Below, in pieces: positions 9,912-21,699 of a DNA stretch of 64,000 nucleotides. Under the pieces are notes generated by a model. It was not told the DNA's origin. It did not search any database and worked only from the letters and a program-made list of their open reading frames with translations. This DNA is from Scalesia atractyloides (Eukaryota > Streptophyta > Magnoliopsida > Asterales > Asteraceae): NCBI GenBank assembly GCA_947069175.1, contig CAMTDV010000018.1:40250869-40314868 (forward strand). The letters run 5' to 3'. How positions within the stretch are numbered: the first letter of the stretch is position 1; every line of letters starts with the position of its first letter. A program made the translations under genes and the position numbers.

Positions 9912-11638
9912 TGTAACGGCCGTTTTGTAGAAAGGTTAAAACATCATATAAGATAAACCTTCGTAACATAATACAAAAATTGTGACCAAAATCCCCCTTT
10001 TTACTAAAAGAAAAACGACCAAAAACAGAACACAGTATTTAGTAAGGGACATTAACCTGAACAAATTTAGCAAAATACAAGTTCAAGGTTTACATACGAT
10101 AAACATAAGTACTAAAATGACATACATCTCAAAAATATAAGTTTTGACCTGTTAACATTAACTTGAACCGGAAGCGTGTTGAGGGCGATGCGGTGTGTTC
10201 ATTCCAAGCGCGTCATTATCACGATTGTTATTTACCTATCATACACAACACCAATACCTTTATAAGTAAAACTGATTGAAAATAAATCTTCTATCTTTTC
10301 TAAAACTCTTGAATTGACCCATGACCATGGTCATGGTTACCTATCATTATTTTTATTTACATTCCATACTTAATACAAACTCGTCAACAACTAAATCATT
10401 CTATTCCTTCTTATAACAACATTGTGCAACTCGATCCGACCCGTTTATAAGGGTCGATACATTTACCATTCCATTCTTCTTGACACTTTTTCAACGAGTC
10501 ATTTACAAACAACTTCATTACATACTATACAACTTTATTCTCTTTATTCACCATATCATCTTATTATACTTTAATAAAATAGCAACAAACTAGTAATGTA
10601 AGATTCAAATTAAATTCATAGACCATATCAATATAAAGTGAAGTCCATGTGGACTTACCTTTTCCTTGCGATGTTTGTGACCCGGTTTGGTTCGTGCCTT
10701 CTTCCTTCCTCCTACAATTCGACATTCAACATTCTTTAGATCTCATGCTTTTTTATCGTATTTTCATTAACGATTCATGCTACCAATTCCCATTTTTCCA
10801 ATTCAAATCATACATCATCATATGCATAACGAATTATCAACATTACATATATAACCAATATTCAAGCATTTCATCAAACACATGGTGAGCATAACATTAG
10901 TAAAGCATAATGTACAAGTATCTTATGCACAACTCCACTAGTTCACCTCAAGATCATCAAACTCAACTAGTTTCATATAACATTCATTCTAAATCAATTT
11001 TATGTCTAATAGATATTCAGTAAAAGTAGTTCCATAAATAATCATATACTAATTACACATTATTTACCATTATACTTCTCATTACCCCTATTTCAAGTGG
11101 GTTTTCGTTTTCCATCATCAACTCGGCCGATTTCAAGCATGATTCATGTTTTGTGTAGTGTTTTTAACCCATACTCATACTAATTTCACATAATTTCATG
11201 GTTTGCTTGAAACCCATTTCATAAAAGGTCATCAAATTACAAAATTAGGCATACCATATTTAAAGAACACTTAGATGCTTAAGAAATCCATCACATGCAT
11301 GAGAAATCAGCCCAAATCCATTCTCAAATTGTTGAACTTCTAGATTTAGTTGAAGGTGTTGGTTTTTCTTTCCTTTTCCCTGCTCTATCTCGACACACAC
11401 ACACACATTCCACTTACTACACTCTTTTTTTTCTTATTAAAAACATGACTTCCTAATATTACATTTTCAGCCCCTATCATTTAAACACTTATCACTTCAA
11501 ATCTTTAAGTATTAATTAGGCTAACTTCCACTTAATTAACTTTCTTTTATTGTACTAGAAGTCTAAACTTACCATTTTACCATTAATGCATTATTCATGC
11601 AGTGGTATAATAAAGCATATGAAATTTTGGGTGTCACA
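9912..11638 (-). repeat. Gypsy-1 5' LTR
   Basis: This long terminal repeat is about 1.73 kb. On the plus strand it begins TGTAACGGCC and ends GGTGTCACA, so in the sense direction it is bounded by TGTGACACC and GGCCGTTACA. The end next to the primer-binding site is certain. The outer end could be 11638 or 11640 because CA is repeated there. It has no coding content and is AT-rich with a short AC run near 11395-11405. The partner LTR lies beyond the left edge. Confidence 0.88.
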
Positions 11639-11829
11639 CAGTATCTTTCAAGTGCGCCCCTGCTGATAAAGCCTGAGGATGGTGAATCCTTCTCCCTATA
11701 TCTTGTAGTATCCGGGAATGCAGTAAGTGCTGTTTTGGTAAAGGATCACGAAGGTCAGTAGTATCCTATTTATTAAGTTAGTAAAAGCTTATTAGACGCT
11801 GAAACTAGATATTCGTATTTAGAGAAATT
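11639..11829 (+). pseudogene. Tat element RNase H, first part
   Basis: This is a 191-bp sliver of the oldest element, caught between Gypsy-1 and Copia-B. The plus-strand reading is QYLSSAPLLIKPEDGESF, followed by LVVSGNAVSAVLVKDHEGQ and, after stops, VSKSLLDAETRYSYLEKL. This is the start of a gypsy RNase H domain. The next codons, ILALV and onward, are found at 52819 on the far side of Copia-B, which proves the two pieces belong together. Two in-frame stops (near 11760 and 11777) show decay. Confidence 0.9.
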
Positions 11830-12281
11830 TGTAGGTCCGTTGAAAGGATCGTTCTGATCCTAATTTTGCAAACCTAAGGTAAACGTGCGGAATCCGTTTG
11901 CATAGGCAACATTGGATACAAGTTCTTTACTGATTAATTACTGTTTCATTAATGCGTACACGTTACAGATCATGGAAACACTTGGACAGAGCTTCGCCTC
12001 TGTCGTGACAAAATCTCTTAATCTTACAATGAAATCCTAAGGCACCTATTTATAGAGATTCAAGTTCGCTTGGGATGACTACAAGTTCGGGCGAACTTGT
12101 CTTGAAGAAGTTCGGGCGAACTTGTCTTGAAGAAGTTCGGCCGAACATGTTCACACAACTTGATTCTAGGAGAACTTGATCCTCAACATACATAAATACA
12201 CCTTTTTCTAACGTGATCTCACCTATTCAAAACAGACTCGATATTATACAATCACGTAGGCAATAGACATATGCATCAACA
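11830..12281 (-). repeat. Copia-B 3' LTR
   Basis: It is 452 bp, from TGTAGGTCC to CATCAACA. It is longer than the 5' LTR (429 bp), mainly because a unit containing GAAGAAGTTCGGGCGAAC is duplicated near 12097-12140. The palindromes lie upstream of the minus-strand TATA box (TATTTATA on plus near 12048). Confidence 0.94.
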
Positions 12282-12294
12282 GACTCCCCCTTGG
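12282..12294 (-). promoter_or_regulatory. Copia-B polypurine tract
   Basis: The minus-strand reading CCAAGGGGGAGTC abuts the 3' LTR and matches the tract of Copia-A in position and core. Confidence 0.9.
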
Positions 12295-13627
12295 ATGTTG
12301 CCATAGTCATTATTCTTCAATTAAGTTCATGAGTCTGTAATCTTCTATTGATCTTTATTTCTTGAATAACTTTAACTTCCTTGATCTTCAAAGCATCTAC
12401 AATCCTTTTCTCTTTTCTTGAGCTTGTCTTGATAAAACTTTAATCACCATGCTCCCCCTTGCTTTAAGCTTTCTGGTATCTTCATCGTTTTTATCCAGCT
12501 CCCCTTTAAATTCTATTTTCTGTTTCAAAGTTTCTCAAACTTTCAAATAAACATTTCAGATTCAAACTTTAAAATCTCAAAATATTATCATATTAAATTT
12601 TAATCATCTTATCAGTTTTAAACCCTATCAGTTAATCAAGCCTAAATTAATGACCTTGTATATCTAATTCATGTATCAAGTTCAACTTAATGATCTTCAT
12701 TAAGCGTTTTGACACTAAAACTGACACATTTACTCAAATGTAAGTTTCAACTTAATGAACTTTTAAACTTTTTAGATGAATTTTAGAAAGTTTTTAGATT
12801 TTGTTCAGTAACTCAAGACTTTGAAAATCAGCTTTTCATCATCAGTGGTCGAAACGAAAAGATGATATAATCTTTTTGATTTTATGAAAAGAATATCAAA
12901 CTCTAAGTATGTACAAACATATTACATACATATTTTTGTTGAGTTTATGTTAAAGGATCATATCAGTTTTTTTGAGACATATCACTAGTACCATTGATCT
13001 TTTGAGACTTTAAGTTTTAAACAAATTTACCTAGATTGTCGATATGTTTGTCCTCTTAAACTTCAACACATTTATCAATTGTTCCAAGATACGTTATGTA
13101 GATTTAAGAAACTAGACTTAACTATGGTTCTCATCTCAGAATATACTCTCGCATCAAGATTCCCAAGATTTCATCTTACAGTTGAGTATAGCGTAATTGA
13201 TATCTATATCTGGGTTGTGCGAGACCTTGAGAGCTCAGGTTAGTACCATTGTGCCGACAGAGAGATGAAGGCTCGACTTATATGGTAGTGTTCCAAAATG
13301 GAATCTTTTGGTACTTCAATTGTAGTATCTTTCGATATTTTCAATTGAATGCAGTTTTAGGGGATTTTTGCAAAAGCATTATAGAAGTTCTAGGCCATTG
13401 TTTACGAAAAATCAGAAGAACTTGTATAATACCCCAAATATCAATCATCTATAAAGACCTCATATCTCAGAATCATGCAATCTCAAACGAAATTTCGGAG
13501 TACTAAGTCCATATATCCGAGAGATGTTAATCCATAAGATTAAGCAGTTGTAAAATTTAGTTTATATCTCAGAAACAATTTACTGAACGTGTAAAGCCTA
13601 TCGACACATCCACAGTAAGACTTGTTT
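12295..13627 (-). other. Copia-B 3' untranslated region, distal part
   Basis: This is a non-coding stretch between RNase H and the polypurine tract. It aligns with 3608-4650 of Copia-A. It stops at the Gypsy-2 insertion (TSD TGTTT, 13623-13627) and continues at 40545. Confidence 0.8.
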
Positions 13628-14337
13628 TGTAACACCCCGACCGCGTAAAAACAACAAGTCGCGACGGAAACGTGGGGAGTCACGTTAACAGATTGTTTCA
13701 ACAACACGTGGTAGTTAAAGTTGTGCTTTATTGAATATTGAAATTCCATAGTTACATTGTTTTGGAAATTAAAACAAACTAAATAAACTATTGTCTTTCA
13801 TATTTTAAGGCACTAAGTCCACGTCCGATCCTAAGTGAGCATGCATCAATCATCAAGCATTGTTCCCTGAAACATATGTGAAAACGAGTCAGCAAAAATA
13901 TGCCGGTGAGTACATAGGTTTTGTGAGTGTGTCAAATTCATGGCCTTGAATATGTATTTGCAATACCTCGTCAGACTACTAGAGTCGTTAATGGAAAACT
14001 GTGTTATCAAAAGGTATTTGGTATTGCAATAATAACTAACCAACTAAAACAAGTTAGTTATAGTTTATAAAAGACTTGTAGCCATGAATCTTGACCAAAA
14101 CATTTGTTTTATAAATTCGAGTAGTAAATCGTCTTGAATAAACTTTTTATGGTTTATATCTTTAATTGAAAATCATTGCGTGTCATTGTTTGAAAACCTT
14201 TGTTCCAAGTGATGCAAATAACGCCACGAATGTGATACGATAAAAGCACTTATATATAGGAAGTACCAGCAGCGTATCCACCATGATTTTATCACATTAC
14301 ACACGTACCGTTATCTAAATCACTTATAAACCAATAG
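13628..14337 (-). repeat. Gypsy-2 left LTR, truncated
   Basis: It begins TGTAACACCCCGACCGCG and follows the full LTR at 17057 closely for about 710 bp, to the point where AAACCAAT occurs. It then joins directly to reverse transcriptase sequence. About 2.5 kb of the LTR and the integrase, RNase H and part of the RT of this unit are missing. Confidence 0.9.
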
Positions 14338-14880
14338 TCAAACCGAAAGGCATGACAGCTGGAGCATCAAGTCCATGAAAACAGCTTGAGCATTTCTCAA
14401 ACCGAAAGGCATGACAGTAAACTCGTAGTGGCTGTATCTTGTGCGAAAAGCAAGTAGCACCTTGTAGCTGATCAAAGAGATCATCAATGCGAGGTAGGGG
14501 ATATCGATTTTTGATCGTGAGTTTGTTGAGCTCACGATAATCGATACACATACGGAAATATCCATCCTTCTTTTTCACAAATAGGACAGGAGCGCCCCAA
14601 GGTGAATAGCACTGATGAATGAATCCTTTATCAGATAGTTCTTGAAGTTGTGTCGATTACTCTTGCATCTTAGACGGTGCAAGCGGTATGGAGACTTAGC
14701 AATTAGGTTAGCATCGGGTACTAGATCAATGCGGAACTCGACTTGACGTATAGAAGGTAAACCAGGTAGTTCCCCGGGAAACACCTCTGGATAATCTCGA
14801 ACAACGGGGATATCCTGAACTTGCGTTTCTCCTCTGCGATATGTGCTAGGAAAGCAACATAGTTCTTTCATAGGTATCCT
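14338..14880 (-). pseudogene. Gypsy-2 left unit: RT N-terminal fragment, rearranged
   Basis: This has partial reverse transcriptase coding. Reading down from 14871 are the pre-RT segment with DYPEVFPGELPGLP and the start of RT with KKKDGYFRMCIDYRELNKL and PRIDDLFDQLQGA. Compared with the complete copy at 22600-23110, about 84 bases are missing at 14440-14450, in an AAAAGCA context. A short block containing CCGAAAGGCATGACAG is present twice (near 14341 and 14401). The palm motif, RNase H and integrase are absent. Confidence 0.85.
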
Positions 14881-14889
14881 TGGGCTTGG

Positions 14890-15270
14890 TTACAGGTCAT
14901 GAGTTTAAGATTACTAGCAGGTTTCTCTCCATGAACTTCTAAGACTTCACAAGAGGGAAGAGGTATTCGAACTATCTTTTCAAAACAAATAACTTGGCAT
15001 GATGCTTGGTTAACCAATCCATTCCTATGATGATGTCGAAACTCCCGAGTTGCATTGTGTGAGGTTAATGGCGAAAAGGTGGTTATTAAGATTCAATTGG
15101 CAATCACGAATGACATAATCTAGTTTAAGAGGTTCGCCACTAGCTATTTCTACTGTCAAGGGCTTTCCTAGTTTAGTTCTTGGCATTGAGAGCAATGGTT
15201 CAAAGACTAAGGACATGAAACTCCTATCGGCACCCGAATCGAAAATAATAGAAGCAGGATGATTGTTGAC
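14890..15270 (-). pseudogene. Gypsy-2 left unit: aspartic protease
   Basis: The retropepsin active site is intact in this copy: the minus-strand reading near 15245-15230 is IIFDSGADRSF. The following LSMPRTKLGKPLTVEIASGEPLKLD block is also open. It is in frame with the gag C-terminus upstream (open from 15939 to 15025). The frame is lost after 15025 and the domain ends near 14890. The homologous site in the right unit has lost the serine of DSG. Confidence 0.85.
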
Positions 15271-16477
15271 AAGGAACGTACCATTAACGACTTCGTTATT
15301 AGCACATGCCTCGTTGGCGTTAATGTTGAATGCTCGTCCATGAGCTTGATTGGCATTGGCTAATTTCAGGCATTTGTTCTTGTAATGGCCCATCTCGCCA
15401 CAGTTAAAACATGACCCAGGTGGAAAGTGAGATCGAACATGATTTTCTTGGGGTTGGACAGGGTTCTGTGCAGCTTGGTTTGGAACAGGTCGACAAACGT
15501 TGGCCAAGTGACCAAATCTTCCACAAGTGGTACGTTGACGACATGGTTGATGAACTTGATGGTGACCGTTGCACCGATTGTATAACGGTGCAGTACCAGC
15601 ATAAGGCTTCCTCACAGGAGGTTGAGCTGGTTGGTTTTGGGGAGCAGTTGGAGCGGGTTGTGTAGTAACAGCGACGTTCTGAGAGGCTTTACGCTTCTTT
15701 GATCGTTTAGAAGGCTCAGCTTTGTTTCCCTTTTGTTTCTCTTTAGTGGTTTTGGTGGATGATTTCTTATCACCTTTGCGATGAAGGTTACCCTTTTTGA
15801 CCTGAGACTCGGTCAAAGTTGCAGCTAGCTCAACGGCCTGTTGGACAGTGGTTGGGTTACTTTCGGTAACAATGTCCTGAACAGGATCAGGCAATCCAAC
15901 GATATACATCTCGATCGCCTTATCAAAAGGCGTCACCATCGAAGGACAGAGTAAACTGAACTCCTGGTACCGGTCAGTATACGCACGATGCTCACCACTA
16001 TCCTATTTGAGATCATGGAATTCATTTTCGAGCGCCCTCTGCTCATGTCGAGGACATAATTCCTTCGTCATTAGAGCCCTAAGCTCTTCCCACGTTTGAG
16101 CTAAAGCCACTTCGGCACCTCTATCTCTCATAATACCGTTCCACCATGTAAGAGCTCTCTTTTTTAGTACGCTCGATGCAAACTCAACTTTTCGCTCATT
16201 CGGGCATCACATGACGAAAAGTACTTTCGAGGCTCTCGAACCATTGCAAAAGGCCAGTGGCTCCCTCAGACCCAGAAAACGATAGTGGTTTAGCCGAACA
16301 AAATTGTTTATAGTTGCACGGAGCTGGTGCATTGTTATTGTTATTGTTGTTGTTGTTCGCTTGACTAAGTTGGGTCACAAGATTCGGGAGTACCGCAACA
16401 ATTTGCTGAGCGATAATGGCTCCCATTTCGGCATTTCGAGTTGTATCACGTCTAGGAGGCATTCTAAAAGAAAACAT
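15271..16477 (-). pseudogene. Gypsy-2 left unit: gag with zinc knuckles
   Basis: The start is in the MPPRRDTTRNAEM segment near 16465. An asparagine run (AAC/AAT codons, near 16350-16325) is followed by CNYKQFCSAKPLSFSGSEG. A frameshift near 16200 interrupts the capsid region; the frame 15939-15025 then covers the C-terminal half. This includes a basic SKRSKKRKAS segment near 15700, a region with CNRCNGHHQVHQPC and CTTCGRFGHLANVC near 15565-15490, and a canonical CCHC knuckle CFNCGEMGHYKNKC near 15410-15370. It is better preserved than the right-unit copy. Confidence 0.87.
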
Positions 16478-17041
16478 AAAGGAAGGTGTGTGAGATTGAT
16501 ATAAATCAAGAGAGGTGTTGAAATATCGATGAAATAAGGATGGTGGTCATTTCTTCGTTTCTCGATACAAACAAATGAGACACGGTGACTAATCAAAGTA
16601 AATGGGTCTTTATAATGTATTGCGAAGACATGCTTTAGCCTATAACTGGACACTCACCCCAAGAGTTCCCAGGTAAGAGTGACTCGTCCGATTAAGTGGA
16701 TTTGTACGAACACTCTAACCTTGGACAGAAAACTCAGTGTACAGGTACCCACCCTTCCAGATTGCATGTGTTCACATTAATAAAACCCAAAACTTTGACG
16801 AGATTTGAAAACTCTAAAGGCATAAAGCCAAAAAATGATTCATCTAAGAATAGATGTTTTTCTTTTCAAAAAGTTTTAGGAAAGAGATTTTGTAACTTTT
16901 GTATTTTTTTGGTAATCACCTAAAGATAGGTGATAGCATTGTATTTTACAAATCTAAACGCAAGTAAACTCGCGTTAGGGTCCTAGGAAGGTTATAGTCT
17001 AAGTCAAAGCATTACTAATAACCTAATTCCCTATAACCAGT
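16478..17041 (-). other. Gypsy-2 left unit leader
   Basis: This untranslated stretch between gag and primer-binding site is homologous to 36829-37339 of the right unit. No gene is seen. Confidence 0.8.
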
Positions 17042-17053
17042 GCTCCGATACCA
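17042..17053 (-). promoter_or_regulatory. Gypsy-2 left unit primer-binding site
   Basis: The minus strand reads TGGTATCGGAGC, one mismatch from the standard initiator tRNA-Met site seen in the right unit at 37340-37351. Confidence 0.88.
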
Positions 17054-17056
17054 ATC

Positions 17057-20000
17057 TGTAACACCCCGACCGCGTAAAAACAACAAGCCGCGGCGGAAAC
17101 GTCGGGGAGTCACGTTAACAGATTGTTTCAACAACGCCTGGTAATTAAAGTTATGTTTTATTGAATATTGAAATTCCATAGTTACATTGTTTTTGAAATT
17201 AAAACAAACTAAATAAACTATTGTCTTTCATATTTTAAGGCACTAGTCCACGTCCGATTCTAAGTGAGCATGCATCAATCATTAAGCATTGTTCCCTGAA
17301 ACATATGTGAAAACGAGTCAGCAAAAATATGCCGGCGAGTACATAGGTTTTGTGAGTGTGTCAAACTCATGGCCTTGAATATGTATTTGCAATACCTCGT
17401 CAGACTACTAGATTCGTTAATTGAAAACTGTGTTATCAAAAGGTATTTGGTATTGCAATAATAACTAACAAACTAAAACAAGTTAGTTATAGTTGATAAA
17501 AGACTTGTAGCCATGAATATTGACGAAAACATTTGTTTTTGAATTCGAGTAGTAAATCGTCTTGAAGAAACTTTGTATGGTTTATATCTTTAATTGAAAA
17601 TCGTTGCGTGTCATTGTTTGAAAACCTTTGTTCCAAGTGATGCAAATATGCCACGAATGTGATACGATAAAAGCACTTATATATAGGAAGTATCAGCGGT
17701 GTATCCACCATGCTTTTATCACATTACACACGTACCGTTATCTAAATCACTTACCATAAACCAATCGTCCATTGTTCGTGTCGTAAACCATTCGTCCATT
17801 GTTCATGTCATAAACCGATTGTTCATTGTCCGTGTAAACAAATCGTCCTTGTTCTTAATTGTGAAAACTTTTAGACGTTTTGGTGAATAAATTCAAACCT
17901 ATGTTGACTCGTCTATACCACCAAAGGGTATCTTTAAATTGTAATAACAAACCACCAAAGGGTTTGTTAAAGTAAACAGTTTCGGTCGTTCCCCAAACAT
18001 CCCCACAAACACCGGGAACCTTGGTAACGGGATTGTCAGTCCTATGGTACCATAACTTACTACTAGTCGGCTTGGCCAAAGCTAATGAATGTCATTCCTG
18101 TCATGTATATAACGCACCAACAAGTTCGTTCACAACATTGAAAACGTCGTGTTTATATAAACCATAGCTTTTGTTTTGAAAACTTGAAAACAATTTAGCA
18201 CATATGAATCACCCCAAAATATTTGAAAAACATAAAAGAGGGGAGCTATGTACTCACTTGGGGTTGCAAAATAACCATGAATCAAAGAATAAACAAGCTC
18301 AAATGTCCGAGAAATCAAACGTGTCCTAAAATCGGATAACTATGTAAATATCGGGACTTTAATCAGCGGATTGGATAGAATGTGGTCTTGTAAACCAAAT
18401 GAGTGTTGGTACTCATATGAAATGGTTTAAGAAAGTCTACATTCCGATTTGAAAAGGATTCCTAATTGCTTTTGACCCGTTATGATTCGTTAAGGTAGTT
18501 TACGCTACTTTAACAGAACATTTACGTAAATACGTGTTTGGATGGTTAGATATGTGTTATGATAAGTCTTATATGCCAAACTACGTTTAGTAATGTTATA
18601 ACATCAGTGTGTATGGCAAAACATTGGTTACATAGGCTTAAAATTGTTTTATGCGCAAAAAGGGCGTTTTGGTCATTTATAAAGGCATAACTAGCGACTT
18701 AACATCATACTAACCAAACGACGCGACCATAAGGTATAACCTCAGAGGGTTATTCCCTATACAACTATGGTCACATATATGTGTTTGGTCGGAACCTAAG
18801 ATTGACCAAACGGGTCGGATTCGAAAATTTAAGCGGTGGTGAAGACCGCTCGACTTACAACCCTAAGTAAGCACTAACTTGAAGTGACGAGTTAGACATG
18901 TCTAATTAAGTTTATAAAACTGATTTGGTATCAAAACAAGGTGTTTTGATACCCGAAAATAGTTCCGTCATATAATGCGCATTTTGCGCATTGTTGACCG
19001 AAACTTTGACTCGTCACTACAACTAGTAAACGTGGTAATCAGTAGGCATGATCGCTAAGGACCATAACAATCGTGATTACGATCACGTTGCAAAGTTCAA
19101 TTGAACTTTGTTTTGACCAATTAATGGTCAAATCCGAAAGTCAAACATTGTTTGACTTTTAGCTTGAAATAGCTAAAAGTAATGAAAAAGACTAAGGATG
19201 AGATCTTACTTGTGTTTAGGAACACCCAAGATCTCAAAGAACTCAGTAGGAGGCCTCCAAAAGGATGGAAGCAAACTCCAAGAGTATGGGAGGAAGAAGA
19301 ATGGAATGAGCAAAGAGAAATGGTGAAGATCAAGCCTATTTATACTAATCTTGGAGCTCCCAAATCAAGCAAAGTGTTGATCCAGGTGTTAAAGCATGGA
19401 TTAGTGTCCCTCCAGGTGTCTAATGCAGGTTAAAGGTGGCATAAATCGCGACTTGGTGGCCCAGGAAGTTAACAAGAAGCTGCCACCTTGATTTTAAGAA
19501 GGTTCTGAGCTGGCGACCCTTTACGGAGCGTATGGGGTTTTGCCTTACGGTCCGTAAGGCCTTTGCAGGGGCAGAAGTTTCAAAAATTGGTAGAAATGGC
19601 CCCTGAACTTGTTTTTGACGCATTTTGGCACTTTTAACACCCGTTAACCCCATTTTTAAGCTCCATAAGGATGAATAAGCATAAGGAACTTGAAATATGT
19701 TCATAAATTTCCCAAGTGTCAGTTCGTTCGGTTGTACGGTTGTGGTTTTCAGTTAATTACGACAGGAATCGTAACGAACGCGCAAATGACCGTAAACGCG
19801 TAACGAATGATATTTTTGCATTCCAATCATTAAAATACTAGATTTTAAAAATTACAAAAAAAATTTTGGATGTGCGTACATGTTCCGGATAACGATATAC
19901 GCGAATCGGCATAGTTTCACAGAATTTGCAAAATAGCCCCTGAAGTTGCAAAAGCATGTTTTTGCCCTACCGAAGCCCTCAAAACTTATTTCTAAGTCAT

Positions 20001-20250
20001 GCAAAGGGTATTTAAGGTATGTTTAGCTTATGTCATTGTTAAAGAGTGTACGTCGCGTTAAACTAGTTACGTTTGCATAATAGTTTGCGATTTCACTTCC
20101 AAAAGTTGTTTAAGAGTTCGGAATCGTGCAAGAATCGAATACGTGCAATTGTTGTGATAAAATACAAATCTAGAAAACAAAACACAAAAATTTCATTGAT
20201 TGATAATTCATTCGGAATTGTTATACGATCGGATCACCACAAATGTCACA
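17057..20250 (-). repeat. Gypsy-2 middle LTR
   Basis: This complete LTR of 3194 bp runs from TGTAACACCCCG to AAATGTCACA on plus. It serves as 5' LTR for the left interior (primer site at 17042) and as 3' LTR for the right interior (polypurine tract at 20251). The minus-strand TATA box TATAAATA is at 19344-19337. A GCCTTACGG-T-CCGTAAGGC palindrome is at 19542-19560 in U3, with a degenerate second copy at 19518-19537. Confidence 0.94.
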
Positions 20251-20264
20251 GTCTCCCCTACTTT
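20251..20264 (-). promoter_or_regulatory. Gypsy-2 right unit polypurine tract
   Basis: The minus strand reads AAAGTAGGGGAGAC and abuts the LTR end TGTGACATTT. Confidence 0.88.
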
Positions 20265-20269
20265 AGGAA

Positions 20270-21590
20270 ATTTCGTCCCGGAATTTAATTAGAGGAAACA
20301 TGCGGAAACAGATGTGGGTATTTCGCTTTCATTTGATCCTCTCATTCCCAGGTAAATTCTGGGCCACGTTTGGATTCCCAACAAATTTTGACTATTGGAA
20401 TTCGTCTGCGCTTGAGTTTCTTGACTTCACGGTCCAAAATCTCCAGAGGTTTCTCGGCAAACTGCATAGCGTCATCAACGTGAATTTCGTCAAGGGAATG
20501 TTAATATGTATGTCGGCTAAACACTTCTTTAGATTGGACACGTGGAATGTTGGGTGAACATTACCAAGTTTAGGAGGTAGCTCAAGTCGGTAGGCCACCT
20601 TTCCGATTCTTTCCACGATCTTGAATGGTCCAATGTATCGTGGTGCAAGTTTTCCTTTCTTTCCAAATCTGACCACTCCTTTCCTAGGGGATACCTTGAA
20701 TAGGACATGATCACCAACTTGGAATTCCAAGGGCTTGCGTCGTTTGTCCGCATAACTCTTTTGACGGCTTCTAGCGGTCAAAAGGTTGTGCGTATTTTCT
20801 TGACTTTCTCTGTTGTGTCATGAATAAGTTCACATCCAGTAAACTGGGACTCTCCAACTTCATTCCAACAGACAGGTGAATGACATTTTTGACCGTATAA
20901 AGCTTTGAAAGGCGCCATGTTGATGCTGGCATGATAACTATTGTTGTTGGAGAATTCGATCAACGGCAGATGCGAATCCCAACTACCACCAAAGTCGATC
21001 ACACACACTCTAAGCATATCCTCCAATGTTTGAATGGTTCTCTCGGTTTGTCCATCCGTTTGAGGATGATAAGCAGTGCTCAGATTTAGTTTAGTTCCCA
21101 TAGCAGTTTGCATGGTCTTCCAAAAGTGAGATGAGAATCGTGCATCTCTGTCAGATATGATGTCCAAAGAACACCATGACGAGATACAATCTTATTGACA
21201 TAGATCTTGGCGAGTTTGTCAGCAGAGTAATCCTCACGAATTGCCAAAAAGTGAGCTGACTTTGTTAGACGATCAATGATTAACCAAATTGCATCATGAC
21301 CTCTAGATGTACGCGGTAGTTTTGTGATGAGATCCATCGCAATGTTCTCCCACTTCTATACCGGAATTTCTGGTTGTTCAAGCAAACCATATGGGCGTTG
21401 ATGTTCAGCCTTGACTTTAGGACAAGTTAGACATTTTGATACATACAAGGCAATGTCCTTTTTCATACCCGGCCACCAATACTGGGTACGAAGATCCTTG
21501 TACATTTTGTCTGCACCAGGATGGATTGAATAACGAAACTTATGAGCTTCGTCCATCAATAAGGTACGGAGGTTGTCTTGACTTTGAACC
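20270..21590 (-). pseudogene. Gypsy-2 right unit: integrase and chromodomain remnant, broken
   Basis: The H2C2 zinc region reads from 21559 (HPGADKMYKDLRTQYWWPG, then CLTCPKVKAEH). The core has the first Asp in MDLITKLPRT and IIDRLTKSAHF (21337 on), the second in IISDRDARFSS (about 21160), and Glu in DGQTERTIQTLEDML (near 21050). The C-terminal part includes KLAPRYIGPFKIVERIGKVAYRL and HPTFHVSNLKKC. After a frame break near 20480 the reading near 20430-20290 gives RRRIPIVKICWESKRGPEF, a chromodomain-like tail typical of plant chromoviruses, with a stop in the WE-ED segment. There are several frameshifts, for example near 21170, 20800 and 20480. Confidence 0.88.
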
Positions 21591-21699
21591 TACAAATGGT
21601 TCAAATAATAGATTAATCCATTGTCTTTCGTTTCAAGTTGAAGCTCAAGTTGATGTGGTAATTCACTACCCATCATGCCTTATGTAGCACAAGTACACT

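Larger units (their letters stand above)
1..11638 (-). mobile_element. Gypsy-1: Ty3/gypsy retrotransposon, partial, minus strand
   Basis: The element reads right to left: 5' LTR (9912-11638), primer-binding site, leader, gag (about 9134-8132), protease, reverse transcriptase, RNase H and integrase (down to about 60). The window cuts it off after the integrase, so the 3' LTR and left TSD are not visible. The order PR-RT-RH-IN is diagnostic of Ty3/gypsy. The integrase tail and the LTR termini (TGTGACACCC to GTTACA in the sense direction) resemble plant chromoviruses of the Tekay/Del type; a chromodomain would lie off the window. Copia-A is inserted between gag and protease. Gypsy-1 sits in the RNase H of the Tat element: the codons after 11638 resume Tat coding (QYLSSAP). 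Many stops and frameshifts show it is dead. Confidence 0.9.

Noticed and set aside
16320..16360. The AAC/GTT trinucleotide run as a stand-alone microsatellite of interest.
   Set aside because: It encodes the asparagine run in the Gypsy-2 gag and occurs at the same place in the right unit (24620-24640).
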